Assembly: GCA_030144725.1 (NCBI GenBank) | Contig: JASKMD010000002.1 | Coordinates: 3,303,086-3,367,085, forward strand | DNA: 64,000 nucleotides | Reading direction: 5' to 3' | From: Haematococcus lacustris | Lineage: Eukaryota > Chlorophyta > Chlorophyceae > Chlamydomonadales > Haematococcaceae | Shown: positions 1-10,760 of the stretch, in pieces | How the letters are laid out: the number at the start of each line of letters is the position of its first letter | How positions within the stretch are numbered: position 1 is the first letter of the stretch | Position numbers and translations under genes: made by a program | Notes under the pieces: model-generated | What the model saw: only the letters and a program-made list of their open reading frames with translations | Database searches by the model: none | What the model was told of the DNA's origin: nothing

Positions 1-330
1 TGACCCAGCCCAGCACACTGAGGGCGAACAGCAGGCGGCAGGTGGCCACAGGGGTCGGGCCCAGGCTGAGGCAGCTGGGCAGTACAGAAGGGGGGAGCGG
101 GGCTTCTGCTGGTGCTGCTGTCAGGGATGGCTGGGCTGGCTGAGAGTACCAGGCTGCTGCTGGCTGGGATGATGTGGCCAATGGACTGGGCCCAAGTGCT
201 TAGCAGTGGGCAGGTGGTCAGGGATCAGAGGGTGTGAGGGTGATGAACCTTGACCTGGTGGCAGGATGGGCAGCTGCTGTTGCTGCTCCTGCTGATGCAT
301 ATTGCCCTTTGGAGGTGCCCTTTGGGGTGC
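1..330 (-). repeat. Degenerate duplicate of an OPR-gene exon segment
   Basis: This stretch matches about 2590-3265 at the nucleotide level (the CTGAGGGCGAACAGCAGGCGG region, the GGATGATGTGGCCAA block and the GCAGTGGGCAGGTAGTCAGG block) but lacks about 330 bp found inside the longer copy (roughly 2790-3125). On the minus strand both copies encode the same low-complexity peptide, for example LPILPPGQ and PTAKHLG. The left copy has lost the part encoding the OPR-like helix that follows HLG. I read it as a decayed partial tandem duplicate of the 3' exon of the neighbouring OPR-like gene. It may continue past the left edge of the window. Confidence 0.7.
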
Positions 331-334
331 CCTT

Positions 335-1097
335 TGGCAGTGCCCTTTGGAGGTGCGAGAGTGAGTGACATCGCCTCCTGGGTATAAGTAGGTATCAGCA
401 GGTGTTAGCAGATATGAGCCTAGTGGCGCAATGCCTCCAAGGAAGCGGCCCAGTGCCGCGGAGCAAGAGCCGCATCCTATTGAAAGCCCGCGAAAACAAG
501 GTTCGTCGTAGTCGTGGTGTGGTCCGCTACAACTGTGCAGTCCGGTGAGCTCCGCGCTGCTCACATCGCTACTGTTCATGCCGGCAGCTGAGCCCAACAA
601 GGGCAAGGGCAAGGCTGCCAAAGCCAAGCCAGCACTACAGCCAGGCAGGTGGCTGGACAGGGACTGCAATGCAGCGCTGAATATGCAGCGCATTGGGGAG
701 AGCAGGTGGCGTCCACTGGAGCTGTGCTGGTGGCCAGACCAGGGAGCTCTGCCAGCCAAGGGCAAGGAGTACCCTGGCCTGGGGTACAAGCGGCTGCGAG
801 ACAAGCCAGGGCCCAGGAGCAGCAGCAGCCTGCTGAGGCACAGTAGTGTGTGCTCCCCCTCTTGAGCTGTCATCAGCTTTCAATTGTGCATGTTTTGTCA
901 TGCCAACTCTACGTCATAGCCCTCCGGGGTCAGGCAATGCTGTAGGTGGTAGGCGACCATGACCATGTGTAGGCCATGTGTAGGCCATGAGCATGCCATG
1001 CGATGGGAACTCCACACAGAAAAAACAATGTTTTGTAGTGGTCCACAATTAGTGTGTTCGACTGCAATGAAGGCTCAAGGTTGAGGGCCAAGGTGCT
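335..1097 (+). mobile_element. TnpB/Fanzor-like element remnant, copy 1 (internally deleted)
   Basis: The left block (about 342-480) and right block (1031-1097) recur, joined directly to each other, at about 9184-9386, so both belong to one mobile element. Between them this copy keeps part of the transposon gene and its 3' flank (about 835-1020), and that flank recurs again at about 10571-10760. No terminal inverted repeats are obvious, which fits IS200/IS605/IS607-type or Fanzor elements better than cut-and-paste TIR elements. The exact ends are inferred from where the copies stop matching. Confidence 0.6.
430..865 (+). pseudogene. Broken TnpB/Fanzor-like transposon protein
   Basis: An N-terminal fragment starts at the ATG at 430 (MPPRKRPSAAEQEPHP...) and hits a stop near 510. 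A second open stretch, from about 545 to the stop at 865, encodes a basic linker followed by GRWLDRDCNAALNMQRIGE and YPGLGYKRLRDKPG. The D-R-D-x-N-A-A-x-N block is typical of the last RuvC motif of TnpB, Fanzor and Cas12-like nucleases. I associate this exact C-terminus with a transposon family abundant in Haematococcus (recollection, not searched). The central nuclease domain and most of the zinc ribbon are missing, and the two parts lie in different frames, so this is a dead copy. Confidence 0.6.
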
Positions 1098-2212
1098 GTA
1101 ATAACCTGAAATAGAGGCGTTGGCTAGGGTTGCATCATGGCGCCCTGCTCCATAGTCACCGCTGACATGGAGGTAAAGTATCAGTGCTGAATGCCCCAGG
1201 CGCCTACTCCCCTTGGCCTGATGTGGTGCAGATGTGGTGCCTGGTGTCTGCTCAGAGCCAGGAAGCATGTGTGTGCGCATAGCTGCCTGCCTAAGCATCA
1301 AGGCTACAGGGTAGCCACAGCATTCGAACAAATGAGATACTACACACTATGTCTACTGCTATTGCTGCTGCTGTAACCTTAGCTGATGCGCTCTTGCTGC
1401 TGTTGCTACTGCTGCTGCTGGCGCCACCAACGTGCTTGCGGCAGCTGAAGTGGTGGCTGGTGCCCAGTGCAGGTGCAGGTCAGGGCCATACTCACTCCCT
1501 AAGGAAGCCTCTCAGAGCCGCAGCACAACGGGACATCAGCTGCTCTGGCAGCACCTGGCAGCAAGCAAGCAGGCAAGGGGGTGGGCAGGCGGGCGTGAGG
1601 AAGGGCGAGCAGGTTAATAGGTAGGCAGGCAGGCAAGCAGGCAAGGAAGGGTGTGGCCACCGGCAATGTTGTGTAGAGCCGCCTGACAAGCTTTACCTTG
1701 TTGAGCTAGGACACCCCTGGCTGATGTGCTTTGTGGTTTGCAGCAACCAGGGAAGCAATGGGCTGCAGGTTGTCTTGACAGAGTACTTTGGACGCGTTTG
1801 GCCTGTAGCAAGCTTGGAGAGTTCAGGGTCATTGAAGCCAAAGGTGGCGGGTCAGGCAGGTGCGCTTCCCAGCAAATGGTTTTCCAGGCCGGCGAGTTTC
1901 CAGACAGGCGGTTAGGAAGGCGGTCAGGCAGGCAGATGGGTGGGTGGCAAATTCGGCTGGTTGAGCTGACGTGTTGAGGGGTGAGAGTGAGAATGCAAGT
2001 GATGAGGTAATGCCAATTCTATGCACATCCTTGACACCAGCTCGCCAGCTTGCCAGCTCAATCACAGGGGCGCTTGCAGGCAGGAGGGGTTGCAACAGGG
2101 TATGACCCTCTGTACTGTTGAAGGAGGGCGTCAAAGCTTTGGAGGGGGCGGCAGCTGTGGGCATCAGCAGGACTCATAGACACAGTGCACAGGCAGTTGG
2201 TGTGTATGAGGC

Positions 2213-2248
<36 letters not shown>

Positions 2249-2348
2249 ATGGCTCACACTGCTTGAGCCAGCAGCCAGTAGGCCACTTGGCTGCCCACAC
2301 CCTCAAAGAGTTGGGGACTTGCCCTGTCTGGTTCAGGCGCCCTGATGA

Positions 2349-5300
2349 TCAGTTGCAGACGTCCATACACCTACTTAACCGTAACCCTAACCCTAACCCA
2401 ACCCGGTTCAGATCAGGTATAGCCAACTCCCTTACCCTGCCAGTGCTCACCTCTTCCATCATCTCTTGCCCTTCCTCCCCCAGGGCCTGGCCCGCCGCTG
2501 CCACCGCCAGCAGCTGGGGCAGGGTGAGCGTGGCGCCTGACCCAGCCCCGCGCAACGCCATGCACCCCATGCCCAGGGACCTCAGGCTGACCCGGCCCAG
2601 CACGCTGAGGGCGAACAGCAGGCGGCTGGCGGCCACGGGGGCCGGGCCCAGACTCAGGCAGCTGGGCAGAACGGAGGGAGGTAGCGGGGCTACTGCTGGT
2701 GCTGCTGTCAGGGATGGCAGGCTGGGAGGCTGGGCTGGCTGAGGGTACCAGGCTGCTGCTGGCTGGGATGATGTGGCCAAAGTAGTGGAGGTCAGTCCAG
2801 GGACCTGCTGGGCTGGGGAGGCTGTTGGCGCCCACGCAGCGGTGGGAAGGTGGGCTGGGCTGGGCTGCTGAGTGCTGCTGGTTGCCAGGTGCGGGTGCCG
2901 CAGGTAGCTTGAATCTAAGGCTTTGCCAGGGTTTGAAACCAGGACCTCTTGATGCCCACCACTGCTCCCTCCCACGCCCTGCTGCTGCCCCTGTTGGTGC
3001 TGGCCCTCAGGGCTCTGCAGCTCATCCTCTCTTCCTCCTTCTTCTTCGTGATACAGGCAGGCCTGACAGGCTCGCTCAACCAGGACAGGGCCGGGGTCAA
3101 AGCCCAGCAGCCCACACGCAAACAGAGCTGTGCCCAAGTGCTTAGCAGTGGGCAGGTAGTCAGGGAGCAGAGGGTGTGAGGGTGATGAAGCTTGACCTGG
3201 GGGCAGGATGGGCAGCTGCTGCTGCTGCTGCTCCTGCTGGTGATGCATATTTCCAGCACTGGTGCCCTTTGGAGGTGCACTTCCAGCTCCTGACACCTGG
3301 CTGCTGCTGCTGCTGCTGCTGCTGAGCTCGCTGCTGGCACCAGCGGCAGGTTGCGGCTGGTATTCAGATGCAGTTCGAGCTTCCCGGATAGTAGGTGCTG
3401 GCTTGGCTGACTCCCCTAGGCGCCGCTCTAACTCGCCCACCCACAGGTGCAGGGTTCGACTCCCCGGGTGGTGGCTGAAATCCGCCAGCAGCTGCAGTCA
3501 GGCAGTCAGGTCGGAAGTGCCCAATATGTCGTGTGGGTGATCAGCGATGGGGCCATGGGGGCACCCTGCTCCTTGGGCATGTGCTCATGAGCGTTGCTGC
3601 AACACACGCAGCCAGTTGCTGTGAATGAAGGTGGTGATAATGGCGGGTGCCAGGGCCTGTGCATGTCCAGGTGCTGGAGCTGCTAGTAGCGGTAGGTGGG
3701 GTGTTCAAATCCCGCAGACCGCACCTTGACCAGCACCGCCAGCTGAGAGGCAGATGCCATCTGGCGCTGAGGCAGCAGCGCCACCATGAGGCAGGTCAGC
3801 AGGGCGTGGGGTGGCCTATAGCCCAGCACCTGGTGAGCCCCTAGCAGCTCCATGGCCACAGCCGGGGTGATGAACAGCGCCCAGCTGCGGCTCAACAGCT
3901 GCTCTGACTGAGACAGCTGGGAGGTGCTGCAATGGGGCTGAGCAGCAGCAGCAGCAGAGTTGGCGGCCTCCAAGTGCGCAGCCTGGGTAGTGGGCTTGCA
4001 TGCTTCCTGTAGCTGGACAGAGTTGGTGCTGGGTGTTTCACTGCCCTTGATGCCAGTGCTAGGGCTGAGGCTGGGGCTGATCTTCTGACTGGTTTGGCGG
4101 ATGTCGCTGGTGCTGCTGGTGCTGCTGCATGTGCCTGCGTGGTGGCTTGTGGGAGAGGGTGTGGTAGGGGCTGCTGGTCGGGGGGGAAGCGGGCGGCTGC
4201 AGCAACTGGACGTTGCTGTGGATCCATTCGTGGTGCGATAGGAGGCCTCGCACCAGCTGCTGGTCGAGGTGGGAGAGCAGCTCTGGGATGACCTGTGGGC
4301 CAGAGGTGTGAGTAAGGGGAGGGGGAGGAGGTGGAGTAGGGGAGGGAGGGGGAGCAGGGGGAGGAGGGGGAGGAGGGGGAGGAGGGGAAGGAGGGGAAGG
4401 AGAGGAAGGAGGGGAAGGAGGGGGAGGAGGGGGAGGAGGGGGAGGAGGGGGAGGAGGGGGAGGAGGGGAAGGAGAGGAAGGAGGGGGAGGAAGGGAAGGA
4501 GGGGAAGGAGGGGGAGGAGGGGAAGGAGGGAGAGGAGGGGAGGAAGGAAAAGGAGGGGAAGGAGGGGGAGGGGCCCATGCTGGCATCCTTACACCACAAC
4601 AGCTGTGCTCTCACCACTGTCCTGTGTTGCAGCCGGCACAGCGCCACTAACAGGTCAGCCATGTCACGAGGCTTGGTCATAGCGTTGACAGCCCTGTGAG
4701 CATGGAAAGGTGTGACACATGTGTGACCCCAAGGTCAGTAGGACTGTAAAGTGGCAAAGGTATGCCAGCAGGCAATGCATAATGCTCAGCAGGCAATACA
4801 TCTCACATGGTAGGGAGGGTAAGGACCTGGCGCTAGGGGACGCCTAAGGTGATACAACATGATCATCATATTGTGACCTGCACCTCATGGCTCTGCAGTA
4901 ACCTAGCCATCCTCGCTCCCTTTATTCCTACCTCCCTTTCTTCCTACCTCCCCTATTCCTACCTATCCTACCTACCCTTTCTCCCTACCTCCTCTTTGAC
5001 CTCCCATTTGCATGCAGGTCTACCAAATCCTTCCCTATTCCTCCCCATCCCTATTTCAATGAGCTCTCCTTGCTCTCCTCTCCTACCCCCAAACCCCACC
5101 TGGCCCGGATCCGCTTCACCACGCTGCCTGCCACTGCGTCCAGCATGCGTGCCACAACATCTGCACAGCATCAGGGTGAGGATGGGAGGGGAGTGGGTGG
5201 GTGAGCAGGCTGGCAGATATGCAGGGAAGCAGTTGGCGAGGCCAGTCCTCTGCTCACCAGGCATCGGCATGTAACCCTTTATGCAGAGTGGTGTAGGGCT

Positions 5301-8300
5301 GTTGCTTTCACACAGGTGCTATGGCCAGTGCAGTGATGGCGGTCAGGGTCAGGGTCAGGGTCAAGGTCAGGGTCAGGGTCAGGGTCAGGGTCAGGGTCAG
5401 GGTCGGGGGCAGGGTCAGGGGGCAGGGGCAGGGGCAGGGGCAGGGGCAGGGGCAGGGGCAGGGGCAGGGGCAGGGGCAGGGGCAGGGGCAGGGGCAGGGG
5501 CAGGGGCAGGGGCAGGGGCAGGGGCAGGGGCAGGGGCAGGGGCAGGGGCAGGGGCAGGGGCAGGGGCAGGGTCAGGGGCAGGGTCAGGGGCAGGGGCAGG
5601 GGCAGGGTCAGGGGCAGGGTCAGGGTCAGGGTCAGGGGCAGGGGCAGGGGCAGGGGCAGGGGCAGGGGCAGGGGCAGGGGCAGGGGCAGGGGCAGGGTCA
5701 GGGGCAGGGTCAGGGTCAGGGTCAGGGTCAGGGTCAGGGTCAGGGTCAGGGTCAGGGTCAGGGTCAGGGTCAGGGTCAGGGTCAGGGTCAGGGTCAGGGT
5801 CAGGGTCAGGGTCAGGGTCAGGGTCAGGGTCAGGGTCAGGGTCAGGGTCAGGGTCAGGGTCAGGGTCAGGGTCAGGGTCAGGGTCAGGGTCAGGGTCAGG
5901 GTCAGGGTCAGGGTCAGGGTCAGGGTCAGGGTCAGGGTCAGGGTCAGGGTCAGGGTCAGGGTCAGGGTCAGGGTCAGGGTCAGGGTCAGGGTCAGGGTCA
6001 GGTGCAGGTGCAGGTGCAGGTGCAGGTGCAGGTGCAGGTGCAGGTGCAGGTGCAGGTGCAGGTGCAGGTGCAGGTGCAGGTGCAGGTGCAGGTGCAGGTG
6101 CAGGGGCAGGGGCAGGGGCAGGGGCAGGGGCAGGGGCAGGGTCAGGGTCAGGGTCAGGGTCAGGGTCAGGGTCAGGGTCAGGGTCAGGGTCAGGGTCAGG
6201 GTCAGGGTCAGGGTCAGGGTCAGGGTCAGGGTCAGGGTCAGGGTCAGGGTCAGGGTCAGGGTCAGGGTCAGGGTCAGGGTCAGGGTCAGGGTCAGGGTCA
6301 GGGTCAGGGTCAGGGTCAGGGTCAGGGTCAGGGTCAGGGTCAGGGTCAGGGTCAGGGTCAGGGTCAGGGTCAGGGTCAGGGTCAGGGGCAGGGTCAGGGT
6401 CAGGGGCAGGGGCAGGAGCACGGGCACGGCTGGTATCGCCACTACGCACAGTCATGGATGTCCAAGGCAGCGAAGGCCTGCACCAGCTTAACGAGCTCCG
6501 GGGGGTTGAATGGCGTGTTCAGGCTGTGGCGGTTGCTGACCTGGCGGTACACCTGAGGAGGGCAGCAGGCCAACACTGGCAGGCAGCAGCTGTGGGTAGC
6601 TTATCTCCAATCCCCCTCCTCATGCACCCCCTCACCACCCCCCCCATCCACACCCTTCACTACCACCTGGCAGCCGTCCGTTCCCACCCTCAGAGCACCA
6701 CCATAAGCGTCACCAGGGTGGGTCACCTCACCTCACCTCATGCGCAATGGCATCCACTGCCTGGGCCACTGCAGCCGACCTGTGAGTCAAACAGGGTCAG
6801 AGTCACAGCCATCAAGCAGCAGCCAAGCAGCCTAGCAGCTGACAGCTTCAGTGTTGTAAGCCATCATGATCAGAACATAGTGGTGCGGGTGCAGAGCTTG
6901 AAAGGGCATAGGGGAGGCAGGGGTGTTGAAGGCGCAGCCAGCTTGGGCAAGGACGCATGGATGTGGAGCATGGCATCATGGCAGCAGGTGCAGCAGGACA
7001 TCGAGAGTAGAGCGGTCGGGCTGCAGGAACCGTGCTTGCCCAGCCACAAGCGATGAGCACCTATTGTGGGGAGGTCAAGGCCCTGGGACTTGACAATAAC
7101 CCTAGCAACGAGCTAACGATGCAATGCGCGGGAATGAAGCGAAGGCTTTTGGTGAAGAAAGAAGGAATAACGTCGCAATAAAATGGCCGGGGTTAGGCAA
7201 CTCTTTGAGTCATGCCAGTCACTGCCTTGTGTATGAGTTGCTGGGGTTTGCTCAGAAGCATGGGCTTGGGAGGCAAGGCGTGTGATGCGATGCTATGACA
7301 CCAGCTTAGTACTGCCACAACCATCACCACTACCACGACTGGTGTGCTGCATCAACGTCGGCGGTATGCCCACCACACCACTACCAGCATCACCATGCAA
7401 TGACATTGTAATGCATGCGTGCATATCTCTGCCCATCACTCCAGCCTCAGCCCTCGCCCATCCCTGCCCTGACCCACCCCTGCCGCTGCCCTGGCCCCAG
7501 CCCTACTTATGCGGAGTGGCGGCCAGAGCCCAGGCCAGGTCAGCCAGGTCAGTCGGCTGCAGCTCACTCCCTGACCGTGTTTCCGCTATGCGCAGCGCTA
7601 GCTCTCGGCACAAGCCGTCCACCTGCATGGAGCATGGTGCGTGGTGTAACGAGCATGGGTGCATGGTGCATGGGGCCACACCACACTGCTGGTAGCCTGC
7701 AGCTCTAGGCCCAGGCAGGACTGCGGGCAGGGGGGCATGGGCTGATGAGGTTGAACTCATGCTGGGCATTTAGGGCAGCCCTGGTGGTGTGGACTGGTGG
7801 CAGCTTAATGCGGCTGCTGCTAGTTTTGTGCTTCAACATTCACATGCCTAGTCATGGTGCATGGCATGCCTGGTCATGGTGCATGGCATGCCTGGTCATG
7901 GTGCATGGCATGCCTGGTCATGGTGCATGGCATGCCTGGTCATGGTGCATGGCACGCCTGGCCATGGTGCATGGCATGCCTGGTCATGGTGCATGGCATG
8001 CCTGGTCATGGTGCATGACCGACCTCACCAGGCCACAGGACAGCAGGTGAGGCCATGGCTGCACGCACACAGCATAGCCCCAGACCAGGGACAGCAGGCC
8101 ATCCGTGGCGCAGCTGGCTAGCCCTTCACTGGGCTCCGTCAAGCAGGCTGCAGCCCAACAGGCCACCGCCCTCAGCACCTGGCAGCACCAGGAAGCAGCA
8201 GCAGGAGGGCTGGCGGGCTGGCAGTGGGGCAGTGATGCGGGGCTAGAGCTAGGGTCCACAACAGTCGAACAGGTTGTTCCATGTTGAATGAGATGTGTTT

Positions 8301-10234
8301 GCCTGCAAACCCCTAACCCCCTAGAGAAAAGGGTTGTATCCTACCCCTACCTCTTGGTCTGCTTGTACCACCAGCCCTGAGTCCAGAGCTGGCAGCCAGG
8401 GGCAGGCCTTCAGAGTAGCCAAGGCCCACAGCATCTCCCCCACATCCGCCAACGTGAAGGTCGCGTCATCCCCGCACTGGGCCGGGGGGTCCCACCAGGG
8501 GCTGGGGCCCTGCCCAAGCTGCTTTGTACTGCCTGTACTGCCCGTACTGCTTGTACTGCTTGTACTGCTTGTACTGCTGGTTGTGGTGGTGGGCGGGCAG
8601 ATAGCAGGGGAGCCGTCTGGCCCATCAGCAGCCGCTGGGTCAGGGGCTGGGGCTGAGGGATGAGGGGCTGCAGGCACGGCGGAGTGCAGCAAGGCGGCCA
8701 GGGACAGCTGCAGGGAGGTCAGGGCGGCGGCCAGCTGAGGGGCCGGCACCCGGGTACTGAGCGGGGAGGCCTCATCACAGGCATAGCCGGCTAGACGCAG
8801 AAGGGCCACCTTCAGGGTGGCAGGGGCTAAGGGGACCACTGCTGCCTGCATTGGCAAAGGGAGGGGTGAGGGGAGGGGTGAGGGGAGAGGTGGGGTAGGG
8901 GCAGGAAGGGGTGGCAGGGCGCAAGGGCTTCCACCTATGCAGCCATTCCAACCGCTGCCCTTGCATTAGTCTTGCTTGTGCTGGGCAGTGTTGTACAGAA
9001 TGATGATGTTGAAATGAGGCCCCCCTGCCTATCTGCTTGCCTGCACACCACTTACTCCCCTGCCCCTTGGCCTGATGTTGTGCAGCACTCCTAGTGAGGG
9101 GACATATGGCTGCCTCTGCGTGCCGCTGAGGGAGTGTGCCCTTTGGAGTGCCCTTTGGAGAGCCCTTTGGAAGTGCCCATTGGAGGTGCGAGAGTGAGTG
9201 ACATCGCCTCCTGGGTATAAGTAGGTATCAGCAGGTGTTAGCAGATATGAGCCTAGTGGCGCAATGCCTCCAAGGAAGCGGCCCAGTGCCGCGGAGCAAG
9301 AGCCGCATCCTATTGAAAGTTTTGTAGTGGTCCACAATTAGTGTGTTCGACTGCAATGAAGGCTCAAGGTTGAGGGCCAAGGTGCTGAGGGAGTGTGCTG
9401 AAATGAGTCATGCGCGATTTGAACGTAGGTCTTGCCTGGGCGGTGTCCATGGCGAGGATGGTGGCCACCAGATCCTCAGCATCCTCAGCAAACACGACCT
9501 TGTCGTGAGCACTGCCACCTTTGTCGTGATGTGGAGTAGGGGCTGCTCTGGCACCAGCCTGATCACGAGCTCCCCAGAGGTATTCATGCTCATGCCGCTG
9601 CATGCATCATGGCAGCATGCACCATCCCAACCACCATACTGTCAACAACCATACTGTCCACGCTTATCTTGTTAACACCCTTGTCATGAGGGCTGTTGTG
9701 GCTATCGCCATGGCCAACTGCTCAGCTCTCCTCTGCTCTGATCCGCTCCGGAACAAACACTATCATCACACTATCACTCTCAAAGGCAACCCAGCCCACC
9801 GCCCTAGGATCGCAGGCGGGACAGCTTGATAAAATGGGGTTGCGACGCTGTGTTGAACGTGCAGCACAATGGTGAAGCAGGGGCCGTTAGGGCTGGGCCT
9901 GGGCGAAGGGCACAAGCTACTCGCTGGGCTGGTGAGGGAGGTGCTGGTCCAACCTCGTGTTGGGCTCCCTGCGCCTGTCGAGCCCCTCTTTCCCAATCTG
10001 ACCTTGCCAGCTATCTTGTGCTCCTGTGCTACAGCAACTGTGTCTGACATCAGTGACTGGAGGTGTTGCATCGAGCGGGGCCACCTGCAGGACCTTCAGT
10101 TTCCGCAGACTTGCTGGGAGCGCAGCAGCCGCCCAAACGCTCCGCCCAGGCCTCGCGGAAACTCGCACGGGGCCCAACTGATTCACAAGACGGGGGCAAG
10201 GCAGCCTGTAAGGCTGGTTCATCGTTGAATGCAT
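2349..10234 (-). CDS. OPR-like (octotricopeptide-repeat) organelle RNA-binding protein, multi-exon
   Basis: Exons placed by phase-consistent splice sites: 10085-10234 (ATG at 10234), 9436-9597, 8351-8845, 8029-8178, 7507-7622, 6450-6552, 5100-5160 and 4615-4693. Further pieces lie at about 7065-6980, 6775-6737, 4292-4080, 3975-3700 and 3440-2420. Exon 1 encodes a 50-residue Arg/Ser/Ala-rich, acid-poor leader that looks like a plastid transit peptide. Helical-repeat signatures recur: TLADVGEMLWALATLK (near 8430), DLADLAWALAA (near 7530), PPELVKLVQAFAALDIHD (near 6480), MADLLVALCRLQH (near 4650) and ASRLLFALSVLG (near 2620). These resemble the OPR and FAST/RAP-related repeats of chlorophyte factors that stabilise or activate organelle mRNAs. 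No RAP domain was found. Exon 2 needs a GC donor, the piece near 7000 has an in-frame stop, and the 3' end is uncertain, so it may be partly decayed. Confidence 0.6.
4312..4575 (+). repeat. Polypurine (GGAGGA/GGGGAA) tract
   Basis: About 260 bp of almost pure purine on the plus strand, built from GGAGGAGGGG and GGAAGGA units, inside an intron of the minus-strand OPR-like gene. On the coding strand it is a C/T-rich tract between exon 4615-4693 and the exon starting at 4292. The minus strand gives a spurious poly-proline frame and the plus strand a spurious Arg/Gly frame. Confidence 0.9.
4694..5099. other. Intron of the OPR-like gene
   Basis: No feature recognised apart from CTACCT-type pyrimidine runs at about 4915-5000. 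It separates OPR exons 4615-4693 and 5100-5160. Confidence 0.4.
5341..6420. repeat. 1.07-kb hexanucleotide minisatellite (GGGTCA/GGGGCA/GGTGCA)
   Basis: About 178 head-to-tail hexamers in homogeneous blocks: a short GGGTCA run, a long GGGGCA block (about 5420-5570), mixed units, another GGGGCA block, a long GGGTCA block (about 5706-6000), 17 GGTGCA units (about 6001-6102), a few GGGGCA, then a second long GGGTCA block to about 6385. It lies in an intron of the OPR-like gene, starting 30 bp beyond the exon at 6450-6552. All frames stay open because six is divisible by three, so the very long ORFs here are not genes. Confidence 0.97.
7851..8018. repeat. 22-bp minisatellite, about 7.5 copies
   Basis: The unit CATGGTGCATGGCATGCCTGG repeats with a 22-bp period and one or two variants (GCACGCCTGGC). 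It sits in the intron just after OPR exon 8029-8178 on the minus strand. The unit contains the palindromes GCATGC and CCATGG. There are no spacers and no coding role. Confidence 0.9.
8519..8590 (-). repeat. Coding 9-bp repeat in OPR exon 3
   Basis: TGTACTGCT-type nonamers encode a Ser-Thr-Ser/Gly run (SSTSSTSSTGSTGST) in OPR exon 8351-8845. It forms a low-complexity linker between two helical-repeat segments. Confidence 0.8.
9125..9386 (+). mobile_element. TnpB/Fanzor-like element remnant, copy 2 (ends only)
   Basis: The 5' block of copy 1, including the ATG and MPPRKRPSAAEQEPHPIE, is fused directly to its 3' block (TTTTGTAGTGGTCCACAATT, 9319 onward). The coding interior is gone. It lies inside OPR intron 2 (8846-9435). 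CCCTTTGGAG repeats flank its left side, as they do copy 1. Confidence 0.6.
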
Positions 10235-10570
10235 CGTCACGTGACAACAGGGGACCACCGATGTGGGCTTAACTGCTGCTGCATGGTCCTTTCATTTGAA
10301 GAGGGCACCGCCAGAAACTCCAGGATCATGAGAGTGCAGTGTTTTGTTCAGCCCACACAGTACATTATCCATGCCATGCCACACAGCTCTCACAATCAGT
10401 GGGTAAGTCAATCTTGGGATAATGTTTGCAAGACACAACCCCCAACACTGCTGACCTGCACAAAACCACCTTGTGGCTGCTGCACAAGCGATAAGAGTTG
10501 CTGCTATGGGGGACTAGCCCCTAATAATGTAGTACGCTAGTATTTGATGTCGGCTGTGAAAGACTGATGT

Positions 10571-10760
10571 GAGGTGGAGCTGCTGTGGCACAGTAGTGTG
10601 TGCTCCCCCTTCTTGAGCTGTTATCAGCTTCCAGTTAGCGCATGTTCTGTCATGCCAACTCTACACAATAGTCCTCAGGGGTCAGGCAATGATGTAGGTG
10701 GTAGGCACGCATGCACCATGTCCATGTGCATTGGGTTTACTCCACACAGCCCGTTAACAC
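10571..10760 (+). mobile_element. TnpB/Fanzor-like element, 3'-end fragment (copy 3)
   Basis: This is a diverged match to about 833-1020: GGCACAGTAGTGTGTGCTCC, then TGCCAACTCTAC and GGGGTCAGGCAATG, ending at ACTCCACACAG. It has only the last codons (HSSVCSP) and the 3' flank of the element. It lies about 340 bp upstream of the OPR-like gene start. Confidence 0.5.

Noticed and set aside
2380..2402. Telomere-like CCCTAACCCTAACCC
   Set aside because: Only two to three units inside gene sequence; too short to be a telomere or a clear interstitial telomeric block.
3440..3475. tRNA candidate from GGTTCGACTCCCC
   Set aside because: The T-loop motif is present, but no matching acceptor, D-arm or anticodon arm can be folded upstream on the plus strand.
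4059..4586. Poly-proline ORF (minus) and Arg/Gly ORF (plus)
   Set aside because: Products of a simple polypurine tract within an OPR intron.
5279..7056. Long ORFs of dipeptide repeats (TL, GA/GS, GQ, DP)
   Set aside because: Frames over a hexanucleotide array; open in nearly every frame and without conserved domains.
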